Part shown: positions 44,335 to 51,784 of the stretch, piece after piece
How positions within the stretch are numbered: position 1 is the first letter of the stretch
Layout of the letters: each line of letters starts with the position of its first letter
Source: Mycolicibacterium rhodesiae NBB3
GTDB taxonomy: Bacteria > Actinomycetota > Actinomycetes > Mycobacteriales > Mycobacteriaceae
Direction of reading: 5' to 3'
Length of the DNA: 64,000 nt
Assembly (NCBI RefSeq): GCF_000230895.2
Contig: NC_016604.1
Span: forward strand, 5,642,001 to 5,706,000
Notes under the pieces: generated by a model
Told to the model about the DNA's origin: nothing
What the model saw: the letters and a program-made list of their open reading frames with translations, nothing else
Databases searched by the model: none
Translations under genes and position numbers: made by a program

Positions 44335-45390
44335 ATGCTGACCGAAGCTGCCAAAAAAGCGGAAGAGACACTGATTCACGTTCTGTGGATCAACGCCGGC
44401 CTGAGTTGTGACGGCGATTCCGTGGCATTGACAGGCGCCACCCAACCGAGCATCGAGGAGATCGCGCTCGGCGCACTGCCGGGTTTGCCTCAAATCGCGG
44501 TTCATTGGCCGTTGATTGATTTCGAATGCGGACCGACGGGCGGCGCGGACGACTTCCTCGAATGGTTCTTCAAGGCCGATCGCGGCGAATTGGAACCGTT
44601 CGTGCTGGTGGTCGAAGGGTCGATCCCGAACGAGAACCTTCATCAGGAGGGGTATTGGTGCGGATTCGGCAACGACCCGGCGACCGACCAGCCGATCACC
44701 ACCAGCGAGTGGCTGGACCGATTGGCCCCCAAGGCGACCGCGATCGTGGCCGTCGGCACGTGCGCGACGTACGGCGGCATCCACGCGATGGCGGGCAACC
44801 CGACCGGCGCGATGGGGGTGCCCGACTACCTCGGGTGGGAGTGGAAGAGCAAGGCCGGCATTCCGATTGTGTGCGTGCCGGGCTGCCCCATCCAGGGTGA
44901 CAACCTCTCGGAGACGTTGACCTACCTGCTCTACATGGCGACGGGGCAGGCGCCGATGATCCCGCTCGACGACGCGCTACGACCCCAGTGGCTGTTCGGC
45001 AACACGGTGCACGAGGGGTGCGACCGGGCCGGCTACTACGAGCAAGGTGATTTCGCGACGGAGTACGGATCGCCGAAATGCATTGTGAAGCTTGGCTGCT
45101 GGGGACCCGTCGTCAAGTGCAACGTGCCGAAGCGCGGCTGGATCAACGGCGTCGGTGGCTGCCCCAACGTCGGCGGCATATGCATCGGATGCACGATGCC
45201 GGGCTTCCCTGACAAGTTCATGCCCTTCATGGACGAACCCCCTGGCGGAAAGATCTCGACGGCCGCGTCTGGGCTGTACGGCTCGGTGATTCGCAACCTC
45301 CGCCACATCACCGGAAAGACCGTCGACAAAGAACCGAGCTGGCGACATCGGGGCAAGGAACTGACCACAGGAGCGAAGCGCACCTGGTAG
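44335..45390 (+). CDS. hhyS: Group 1h [NiFe]-hydrogenase small subunit
   Basis: Electron-transfer subunit with three Fe-S clusters; 351 residues. No Tat signal, as in the group 1h (actinobacterial, atmospheric-H2) type. The proximal site reads LSCDGD, Asp replacing the usual second Cys of CxxC. Other ligands are in CVPGCPI, HEGCDRAGYYEQG, SPKCIVKLGCWGP, NGVGGCPNVGGICIGCTMPG. ATG at 44335 (MLTEAAKKAEET) starts the conserved part; a TTG at 44224 overlapping hypB would add 37 non-conserved residues. The 107-nt gap after hypB holds nothing else evident. Confidence 0.95.
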   Translation: MLTEAAKKAEETLIHVLWINAGLSCDGDSVALTGATQPSIEEIALGALPGLPQIAVHWPLIDFECGPTGGADDFLEWFFKADRGELEPFVLVVEGSIPNENLHQEGYWCGFGNDPATDQPITTSEWLDRLAPKATAIVAVGTCATYGGIHAMAGNPTGAMGVPDYLGWEWKSKAGIPIVCVPGCPIQGDNLSETLTYLLYMATGQAPMIPLDDALRPQWLFGNTVHEGCDRAGYYEQGDFATEYGSPKCIVKLGCWGPVVKCNVPKRGWINGVGGCPNVGGICIGCTMPGFPDKFMPFMDEPPGGKISTAASGLYGSVIRNLRHITGKTVDKEPSWRHRGKELTTGAKRTW

Positions 45391-45421
45391 GTGCGCAGAC
45401 ACAGGCGAAAGGCAGAACTCG

Positions 45422-47218
45422 ATGACCACCACAGTTCCCGGCCCCCAGCACACCAAGAAGGACCCCAGCACGCTCGTCGACATGTCGTGGGATCCGATCA
45501 CCAGGATCGTCGGCAGCCTCGGGATCTACACCAAGATCGACTTCGAGAACCGCGAGGTCGCCGAATGTCACAGCACCTCCTCGATCTTCCGGGGTTACTC
45601 GATCTTCATGAAGGGCAAGGATCCCCGCGACGCACACTTCATCACGAGCCGCATCTGCGGCATCTGCGGCGACAACCACGCCACCTGCTCGTGCTACACG
45701 CAGAACATGGCGTACGGCGTCCAACCGCCCCACCTCGGCGAATGGATCGTCAATCTGGGTGAAGCCGCGGAATACATGTTCGACCACAACATCTTTCAAG
45801 AAAACCTGGTCGGCGTCGACTACTGCGAGAAGATGGTCTCCGAGACCAATCCTCCCGTGCTGGCCAAGGCCGAGAACACTCTCGCCCCGAACTCGGACGC
45901 GCACGGCTATCGCACGATCGCCGACATCATGCGCGCACTGAACCCGTTCACCGGCGAGTTCTACCGCGAAGCCTTGGTCGTCAGCCGCTGGACACGGGAG
46001 ATGTTCTGCCTCATGGAGGGCAAGCACGTCCATCCGTCCACGCTGTATCCAGGTGGCGTCGGCACCGTGGCGACCATCCAGCTGATGACCGACTACATGA
46101 CGCGACTGATGCGCTACGTCGAGTTCATGAAAAAGGTCGTGCCGATGCACGACGACCTGTTCGACTTCTTCTATGAGGCACTGCCCGGGTACGAGCAGGT
46201 GGGTTTGCGGCGCACTTTGCTCGGATGCTGGGGTTCGTTCCAGGATCCGGAGGTCTGCAACTTCGCTTACAAGGACATGGAGAAGTGGGGCAACGCGATG
46301 TTCGTGACCCCCGGCGTGGTCGTCGATGGCAAGTTGGTCACCCACTCGCTGGTGGACATCAATCTCGGCATCCGAATCCTGCTGGGCAGTTCGTATTACG
46401 ACGACTGGACCGATCAGGAGATGTTTGTCCGCAACGACCCGCTGGGCAATCCGGTGGACCGGCGCCATCCGTGGAATCAGCACACCAACCCAAAGCCGCA
46501 GAAGCGCGACATGGACGACAAGTACAGCTGGGTCATGTCTCCGCGCTGGTTCGACGGCAAGGATCATCTTGCGCTCGACACCGGTGGCGGTCCGCTTGCG
46601 CGGCTGTGGAGCACCGCGCTCGCCGGGCTCGTCGACATCGGTTACGTGAAGGCGACCGGCGCCAGCGTGCAGATCAACCTGCCCAAGACCGCACTCAAGG
46701 GACCGGTCGCGCTGGAGTGGAAGATACCCACACACGGGAGCAACACGCTGGAACGCAACCGGGCACGAACCTACTTCCAGGCCTACGCGGCGGCATGCGC
46801 GCTGCACTTCGCCGAGAAGGCGTTGGTCGAGATACGCGCGGGGCGCACCAAGACATGGGAAAAGTTCACCGTCCCGGACGAAGCCATCGGTTGCGGATTC
46901 ACCGAAGCGGTTCGTGGTGTGCTCAGCCACCACATGGTGATTCGCGACGGCAAGATCGCGAACTACCACCCCTATCCACCGACACCGTGGAACGCCAACC
47001 CACGCGACAGCTATGGAACTCCCGGACCCTATGAGGACGCCGTTCAGGGTCAGCCGATCTTCGAGGAGAACGATCGGGAGAATTTCAAGGGCATCGACAT
47101 CATGCGCACGGTCCGCAGCTTCGACCCGTGTCTGCCGTGCGGCGTGCACATGTACCTGGGTGAGGGCAAGACGCTCGAGAAACTGCACTCACCGACCCAG
47201 TCCGTTACTGGGGAGTGA
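45422..47218 (+). CDS. hhyL: Group 1h [NiFe]-hydrogenase large subunit
   Basis: Catalytic subunit (598 residues) oxidising H2 at a Ni-Fe(CN)2CO centre. The four Ni ligands are C79/C82 in RICGICGDNH and C570/C573 in DPCLPCGVH. After H576 a 22-residue tail (MYLGEGKTLEKLHSPTQS...) remains, to be removed by the protease encoded at 51035. GAAAGG lies before the ATG. Related to HhyL of M. smegmatis and the actinobacterial-type enzyme of Ralstonia eutropha, which oxidise H2 in air at trace level. Confidence 0.96.
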   Translation: MTTTVPGPQHTKKDPSTLVDMSWDPITRIVGSLGIYTKIDFENREVAECHSTSSIFRGYSIFMKGKDPRDAHFITSRICGICGDNHATCSCYTQNMAYGVQPPHLGEWIVNLGEAAEYMFDHNIFQENLVGVDYCEKMVSETNPPVLAKAENTLAPNSDAHGYRTIADIMRALNPFTGEFYREALVVSRWTREMFCLMEGKHVHPSTLYPGGVGTVATIQLMTDYMTRLMRYVEFMKKVVPMHDDLFDFFYEALPGYEQVGLRRTLLGCWGSFQDPEVCNFAYKDMEKWGNAMFVTPGVVVDGKLVTHSLVDINLGIRILLGSSYYDDWTDQEMFVRNDPLGNPVDRRHPWNQHTNPKPQKRDMDDKYSWVMSPRWFDGKDHLALDTGGGPLARLWSTALAGLVDIGYVKATGASVQINLPKTALKGPVALEWKIPTHGSNTLERNRARTYFQAYAAACALHFAEKALVEIRAGRTKTWEKFTVPDEAIGCGFTEAVRGVLSHHMVIRDGKIANYHPYPPTPWNANPRDSYGTPGPYEDAVQGQPIFEENDRENFKGIDIMRTVRSFDPCLPCGVHMYLGEGKTLEKLHSPTQSVTGE

Positions 47219-47221
47219 TTT

Positions 47222-48187
47222 ATGGCCTCGACAGGACCACAAGACCCGGAGGCACTCGACGACGAAACGCGATGGCGTTCAGCAGGAGATCGAATCCAGA
47301 CCCTGCTGGACGCCAGCGCGGGCAGCGGCACGGTCGTGCGCGAGCGGACCGAACAATTGGCCGCCGAACTGACGGACCTGTACGGGGCCGCGCTCGAGCG
47401 GATGATCGCCATCACCGCCGGATCAGCACCGGAACTGGTCGATCAATTCGCGAAGGACGAGCTCGTCGCCAGTCTCATGCTGGTGCACGGGCTTCATCCA
47501 CACGGGGTCGAACGCAGGATCGAGGATGCCCTCGACGGCGTCCGCCCGTACCTGGGCTCCCACGGCGGCGATGTCGCGTTACTCGAGGTGGTCGAGCGCC
47601 AGGACGGGCCAGTGGTTCGGCTGCAGTTCGCGGGCAGCTGCAAGAGCTGCCCGTCCTCGGCGGTCACGCTCGAATACGCCGTCGAAGATGCCGTACGCGC
47701 GGCAGCACCCGAAATAGTCTCAATTGAAGTCGTTGCCGCACAGCCAGACTCGCCAGAATCACCCAGCCTCATCTCGGTGGATTCGGTGCTGAGCCGACTA
47801 CGTGACCATAACGACCGAGCGGGCGCGACGTGGCATCCCGTTCCCGACATCGGCGATCTCGGCCAGGGTGAGATCGCCGGGTTCCTGGTCGCGGGAGTGC
47901 CGATCCTGGCCTGCCGCGTCGCCGACGACGTGTTCGCCTACCACGACCGGTGCGGTCGGTGCCACGAATCGCTGGCGGGCGCCGCCCTGCATCGCCCACT
48001 AGGGGCAGCCATCGGCCAGGCGGTTCTCCGCTGCCCCCGCTGTCATGCCCACTTCGACGTCGTGCACGCCGGTGTAGGCGTTGACGATACCGCTGAGACG
48101 GCAGAGCATCTCGATCCGATTCCCCTGCTGCGACGCGACGGCGTGCCGTCGGTCTCCGTGATCGCCGAGGCCTCCGGGGTGATGTGA
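47222..48187 (+). CDS. hhyE: NifU-like / four-Cys Rieske-like fusion protein, probable electron carrier HhyE
   Basis: A 321-residue fusion. Residues 1-90 are a helical domain of unknown type. Residues about 95-170 are a NifU C-terminal-like Fe-S scaffold (YLGSHGGDVALLEV, CKSC at C140/C143). Residues about 185-285 resemble a Rieske domain, but the motifs read DRCGRCHESL and CPRCHAHFDV: C244/C247 and C271/C274, so Cys stands where Rieske His ligands are expected. An equivalent gene follows hhyL in M. smegmatis and is implicated in passing electrons to the respiratory chain. Cluster type is inference. Confidence 0.8.
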   Translation: MASTGPQDPEALDDETRWRSAGDRIQTLLDASAGSGTVVRERTEQLAAELTDLYGAALERMIAITAGSAPELVDQFAKDELVASLMLVHGLHPHGVERRIEDALDGVRPYLGSHGGDVALLEVVERQDGPVVRLQFAGSCKSCPSSAVTLEYAVEDAVRAAAPEIVSIEVVAAQPDSPESPSLISVDSVLSRLRDHNDRAGATWHPVPDIGDLGQGEIAGFLVAGVPILACRVADDVFAYHDRCGRCHESLAGAALHRPLGAAIGQAVLRCPRCHAHFDVVHAGVGVDDTAETAEHLDPIPLLRRDGVPSVSVIAEASGVM

Positions 48188-48843
48188 TGGCGGGCGCCTA
48201 CGACGTACTGGCACGGATCCGGGCTTCCAAACCTGCCGCGCAGCAAGCCGGTGAACGCTGCGAGATGTGCGCCGAACCGATCGCCGATGAGCATCAGCAC
48301 GTGGTGAACATCGTTGCACGCCAATTGATGTGCACTTGTCGCGGCTGCTACCTCCTGTTCACCGATCCACACGCGAAGCTCCGGTATCGGGCGGTGCCTG
48401 ACCGATACCTGACCTTCTCCGACTTCGCGTTGGATCGTCTCGCGTGGGAAGGACTGCAGATACCCGTGGGGTTGGCCTTCTTCTTCCGCAACTCCGACAT
48501 AAACAAGACCGTGGCCTTCTATCCGGGCCCGGCCGGTGCCGCCGAGTCCGAACTGGACGTCGACGCCTGGGCTGCAGCGTACGGCGCTGACGGTTTGCTG
48601 CGCATGCTCGCCGACGATGTCGAAGCCCTACTGATACGCGTTCCGGAGCGCGATGACGAACTCAACTGCGCCGCTGAGTGTTTTCTGGTGCCGATCGACG
48701 CCTGCTATGAGTTCGTGGGCCGACTGCGCTTGTTGTGGCGAGGCTTCGACGGTGGACACGAAGTCCGCGATTACGTCGAGGAGTTCTTCGAGCTGATCAA
48801 GGCCCGCAGCAAGGTGGCCAGCACAATGAACGGCCTGACGTGA
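48187..48843 (+). CDS. DUF5947 family metal-binding protein, hydrogenase-linked
   Basis: A 218-residue protein with an N-terminal metal site C25-x2-C28 and C49-x-C51-x2-C54 (RCEMCAEPI, MCTCRGCYLLF), probably a zinc knuckle. A globular domain follows (PVGLAFFFRNSDINKTVAFYPGPAGA, VEALLIRVPERDDELNCAAE, VPIDACYEFVGRLRLLWRGF). Matches DUF5947, found next to such hydrogenases; function unknown. Start overlaps the hhyE stop by one base (TGATG), so tightly coupled. Confidence 0.85.
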   Translation: MAGAYDVLARIRASKPAAQQAGERCEMCAEPIADEHQHVVNIVARQLMCTCRGCYLLFTDPHAKLRYRAVPDRYLTFSDFALDRLAWEGLQIPVGLAFFFRNSDINKTVAFYPGPAGAAESELDVDAWAAAYGADGLLRMLADDVEALLIRVPERDDELNCAAECFLVPIDACYEFVGRLRLLWRGFDGGHEVRDYVEEFFELIKARSKVASTMNGLT

Positions 48844-49508
48844 GCAGTCTGGCATTCACCGTCGCCGACGTTGCCGCAGAACAGTTCTCGGTCACGCCGC
48901 GACTGATCGCGCGCATCGGCATCGTGGCCGGCGACGACCAGCCGATTCAGGCGATCGCGCTGCGGTGCCAGATCCGCATCGAACCGCTGCGCCGGCCCTA
49001 CTCCGACGACGAGGCCGCGGGCCTTATCGATCTGTTCGGCCCGCGCGAGCGGTGGGTCAACACTCAACGTACGTTCCTGTGGCAACACAGCACCGCGATG
49101 GTTCAGGGTTTCACCGGCGTCACCGAGGTCTCACTGCCACTGGAGTGCACCTACGACTTCGAGGTGGCGGCGTCGAAGTATCTGCACGCCTTGCGTGACG
49201 GCGCCGTTCCGTTGCTGTTCCTCTTCAGCGGAACCGTCTTCATGCCCGGTGGGCGTGGCTTCTCGGTCCGGCAGGTGCCCTGGGAATGCGAGGCCCAGTA
49301 CGAGATGCCGGTGTCGGTGTGGGACAGCCTAGTTCGGACCCACTACCCCAACTCCGGCTGGGTACGACTCGGGCACGACACCCTGCGTGCGCTGGCCGCG
49401 TACAAGTCCGCCCGCGGCATGCTCGACTTCGAGGACGCGGTGACGACGTTGCTCGCTGAAGCGCCGGCAGCTACCCAGCCGACCCACCAACCCGAGGAGG
49501 TCAGATGA
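48840..49508 (+). CDS. DUF6084 family protein, hydrogenase-linked
   Basis: A 222-residue protein with a strand-rich pattern: AFTVADVAAEQFSVTPRLIA, ALRCQIRIEPLRRPYSDDE, EVSLPLECTYDFEVAASKYL, LLFLFSGTVFMPGG, followed by a helical C-terminus (RALAAYKSARGMLDFEDAV). No catalytic or metal motif. DUF6084 family, seen only in hydrogenase clusters to my knowledge; function unknown. GTG overlaps the previous stop (GTGA) and its own stop overlaps the next start (ATGA). Confidence 0.85.
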   Translation: MSSLAFTVADVAAEQFSVTPRLIARIGIVAGDDQPIQAIALRCQIRIEPLRRPYSDDEAAGLIDLFGPRERWVNTQRTFLWQHSTAMVQGFTGVTEVSLPLECTYDFEVAASKYLHALRDGAVPLLFLFSGTVFMPGGRGFSVRQVPWECEAQYEMPVSVWDSLVRTHYPNSGWVRLGHDTLRALAAYKSARGMLDFEDAVTTLLAEAPAATQPTHQPEEVR

Positions 49509-50896
49509 CACCCGGGTGGGATCGGGCACGCGCTGTCGCCGACGCGGTGCTCTACGAGGGGTACCTGCTCTATCCATACCGGGCGACGTCGGGCAAGAAC
49601 CAATCGCGGTGGCAGTTCGGGGTGGTCGGGCCGCCCGGCGCATCGGACGCTGGAATCGGCGAGAGCGATAGCCTGTCGGCGCAGTTCCTGGTCGACGGCG
49701 CAGGTGCGCTGACTCTCGTCGTACGTTTTCTGCAACTGCAGCACCGCCGCGCCGAACGCGATATCGGCGGCGGCACATTCGAACCCGTCGACGAGTTGAC
49801 CAGCGGCGCGCAGTCCTGGGTGACGTGGGACGAGGCGGTGGAGCGCGAGCTGGTGTTCGGACCTTACGAGCTGGGCGGCCTCATTCAGCCACGCATTTTG
49901 GCGATCGACATCGATGAGGGCAGCGAATCCGAGGTCGTCGACGGCGGTCGGCTGGTACGGACCAGATCCGCGGTCCGGGCTGACCTGACCCTCACCGCAG
50001 AGCACGACGACGCTGACCGTTTCCGGGTCAGCGTATCGATTCGCAACACCGGTGCTCCAGCAGCGGACAAAGAGGCGGCCATCGGCACATCGTTGATCGG
50101 CACCCACCTGATCGCTGAAGTTGTTGGTGCACAGTTCATCTCATTGCTGGAACCACCGGACAGCGCGGCCGCCTCGGTGTCGCAGCTCGTCCAACACCGC
50201 TGTTTCCCCGTGTTCGCAGGCCGGCCGGGCGAACGCGATCTGTTGCTGATCTCACCGATCATCCTTTACGACTATCCGGAGATTGCCGAACAGAGCGAAG
50301 GCGCGCTTTACGATTCCACCGAGATCGACGAAATCCTCACGCTGCGCGTGATGACGATGACCGAAGCGGAGAAGGCCCAAGCGCGCGCGACGGATCCGCT
50401 GGCGGCGGCCATCATCGACAGATGTGACTCGATGTCGCCCGACGCCATGCGGCAATTGCACGGCGTCCTGCGCAATCCGCACGCGCAGGGACTGGGACAC
50501 GACCCCGGACTCGACGAGCTGCATGAGCAGATGAGGTCGGCGGGACTGATCCCGGAGATCCCGGAAGGTGTCGATTGGTGGGACCCCGTTGCCGATACCG
50601 CCGTGCGCCCCGACCTCGACGCCGTGCTGGTCAACGGCGTGCGTGTCGCCGCCGGTAGCAGGGTTCGCCTGCGGCCGTCGCGCCGCGCCGACGCGCAGGA
50701 CATCTTCTTCGCGGGTAAGAGCGCGCGCGTCACGTCGGTCCACGAGGACGTCGACGGCCAGCAGTACGTGGGCGTCATCGTCGAGGGCGATCCAGACGTC
50801 GAGATGCCCGCGTCGTATCGCCGATATCTGTACTTCGCGCCCGATGAGGTCGAGCCGATGAACGTCAGAACAGTCAACGCCGATGGGAGTTCATGA
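49505..50896 (+). CDS. Conserved hydrogenase-operon protein of 463 residues, unknown function
   Basis: Large soluble protein starting MTPGWDRARAVADAVLYEGY. Residues 1-300 are strand-rich (RWQFGVVGPPG, LTLVVRFLQLQHRRAE, RADLTLTAEHDDADRFRVSV, ISLLEPPDSAAASVSQL). Residues about 300-360 are helical, and about 375-455 look like a small SH3/KOW-type barrel (RVAAGSRVRLRPSRRADAQD, GVIVEGDPDVEMP, LYFAPDEVEPM). No known catalytic motif. Overlaps both neighbours by 4 nt. A scaffold or assembly role is only a guess. Confidence 0.85.
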   Translation: MTPGWDRARAVADAVLYEGYLLYPYRATSGKNQSRWQFGVVGPPGASDAGIGESDSLSAQFLVDGAGALTLVVRFLQLQHRRAERDIGGGTFEPVDELTSGAQSWVTWDEAVERELVFGPYELGGLIQPRILAIDIDEGSESEVVDGGRLVRTRSAVRADLTLTAEHDDADRFRVSVSIRNTGAPAADKEAAIGTSLIGTHLIAEVVGAQFISLLEPPDSAAASVSQLVQHRCFPVFAGRPGERDLLLISPIILYDYPEIAEQSEGALYDSTEIDEILTLRVMTMTEAEKAQARATDPLAAAIIDRCDSMSPDAMRQLHGVLRNPHAQGLGHDPGLDELHEQMRSAGLIPEIPEGVDWWDPVADTAVRPDLDAVLVNGVRVAAGSRVRLRPSRRADAQDIFFAGKSARVTSVHEDVDGQQYVGVIVEGDPDVEMPASYRRYLYFAPDEVEPMNVRTVNADGSS

Positions 50897-51015
50897 TGGA
50901 AGTCATTGGATGGATAGCAACCGGTGTCGTGGCCGTTGTGGTGGTGGGCGGAGTCGTAGTCGGACTTCGCTCCATCCCGGATGTGCGGCGGTACATGAAG
51001 ATACGCAATATGTAG
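50893..51015 (+). CDS. DUF6893-like 40-residue single-span membrane protein
   Basis: A microprotein beginning MMEVIGWIATGVV with one membrane helix (about residues 4-25, Val/Gly-rich) and a basic tail SIPDVRRYMKIRNM. The ATG overlaps the previous stop (ATGATG), so it is translated in step with the operon; a second ATG follows at 50896. Similar tiny proteins (DUF6893) occur in actinobacterial hydrogenase loci. It is the only membrane protein of the operon, so membrane anchoring of the hydrogenase or HhyE is a plausible role (inference). Confidence 0.8.
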   Translation: MMEVIGWIATGVVAVVVVGGVVVGLRSIPDVRRYMKIRNM

Positions 51016-51034
51016 ATCGGAGATCGCCAACCAG

Positions 51035-51526
51035 ATGACAGCCCGCATTCTGGTTGCCGGAATCGGCAACATCTTCCTCGGAGACGACGGGTTCGGACCC
51101 GAGGTGATGCGTTATGTCCTCGGTCGATCTTTTGGCTCCGATGTGCATGCGGTGGACTATGGAATCAGGGGAATGCACCTCGCCTACGATCTCCTCGAGG
51201 ACTGGCATGCACTGGTTCTCGTCGATGCACTGCCCGATCGCGGCGCACCGGGAACCCTTCACGTTTTCGAGGCTGACCCCGGAACCCTTTCCGCGACCGC
51301 CGGTCTGGAAGCGCACAGCATGGACCCGGCGGCCGTGTTCGCCACGCTCAACGCGCTGGGCGGCACCGCACCCCGGACGATCGTGATCGGCTGCGAAGTC
51401 GAGAACATCGAGGACGGCATCGGTTTGTCCGAATCGGTCGCTGCGGCAGTACCCGCGGCGGCCGCCGCGATCACCGACGTGCTCGTCGAGATTGCCGCCC
51501 GCGCGCCGGCAGCTGCGGAGGGCTGA
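51035..51526 (+). CDS. Hydrogenase maturation endopeptidase (HyaD/HybD family)
   Basis: A 163-residue nickel-dependent peptidase that cuts the C-terminal tail of the large subunit after nickel insertion. It starts ARILVAGIGNIFLGDDGFGPEV, the family N-terminus with Glu/Asp metal ligand (D16-type), then VHAVDYGIRGMHLAYDLL, ALVLVDALPDRG and the His-containing LEAHSMDPAAVF. The only such protease in the operon, so its substrate is presumably HhyL. 19 nt after the microprotein. Confidence 0.93.
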   Translation: MTARILVAGIGNIFLGDDGFGPEVMRYVLGRSFGSDVHAVDYGIRGMHLAYDLLEDWHALVLVDALPDRGAPGTLHVFEADPGTLSATAGLEAHSMDPAAVFATLNALGGTAPRTIVIGCEVENIEDGIGLSESVAAAVPAAAAAITDVLVEIAARAPAAAEG

Positions 51527-51529
51527 CCG

Positions 51530-51784
51530 ATGTGTCTCGGAATCCCAGGCCAGGTCGTTAGGATGCTGGAGGGTTACGGCGATCAGCTGGCCTTGGTCAA
51601 CGTCGCGGGCGAGAATCGCAAGGTGAACATCGGGATGTTGCCGGAGGAGACATTTTGCGCCGGCGACTGGGTGATCATCCACATGGGGTTCGTCGTCGAG
51701 AAGACCGACGAAGCCGGCGCCGACGCCGCCATGGCCGGCCTGCAGATGATGGGCAGGGGTGCCGACCCCGAGGAGTCCCCATGA
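51530..51784 (+). CDS. hypC: Hydrogenase assembly chaperone HypC (copy 1)
   Basis: An 84-residue HypC/HupF protein. It begins MCLGIPGQVV; Cys2 carries the Fe(CN)2CO unit between HypD and the large subunit. The OB-like barrel includes NRKVNIGMLPEET and AGDWVIIHMGFVVEKTDEAGA. The C-terminus is extended (MMGRGADPEESP). It starts 3 nt after the protease gene and overlaps hypF (ATGA). Confidence 0.93.
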   Translation: MCLGIPGQVVRMLEGYGDQLALVNVAGENRKVNIGMLPEETFCAGDWVIIHMGFVVEKTDEAGADAAMAGLQMMGRGADPEESP

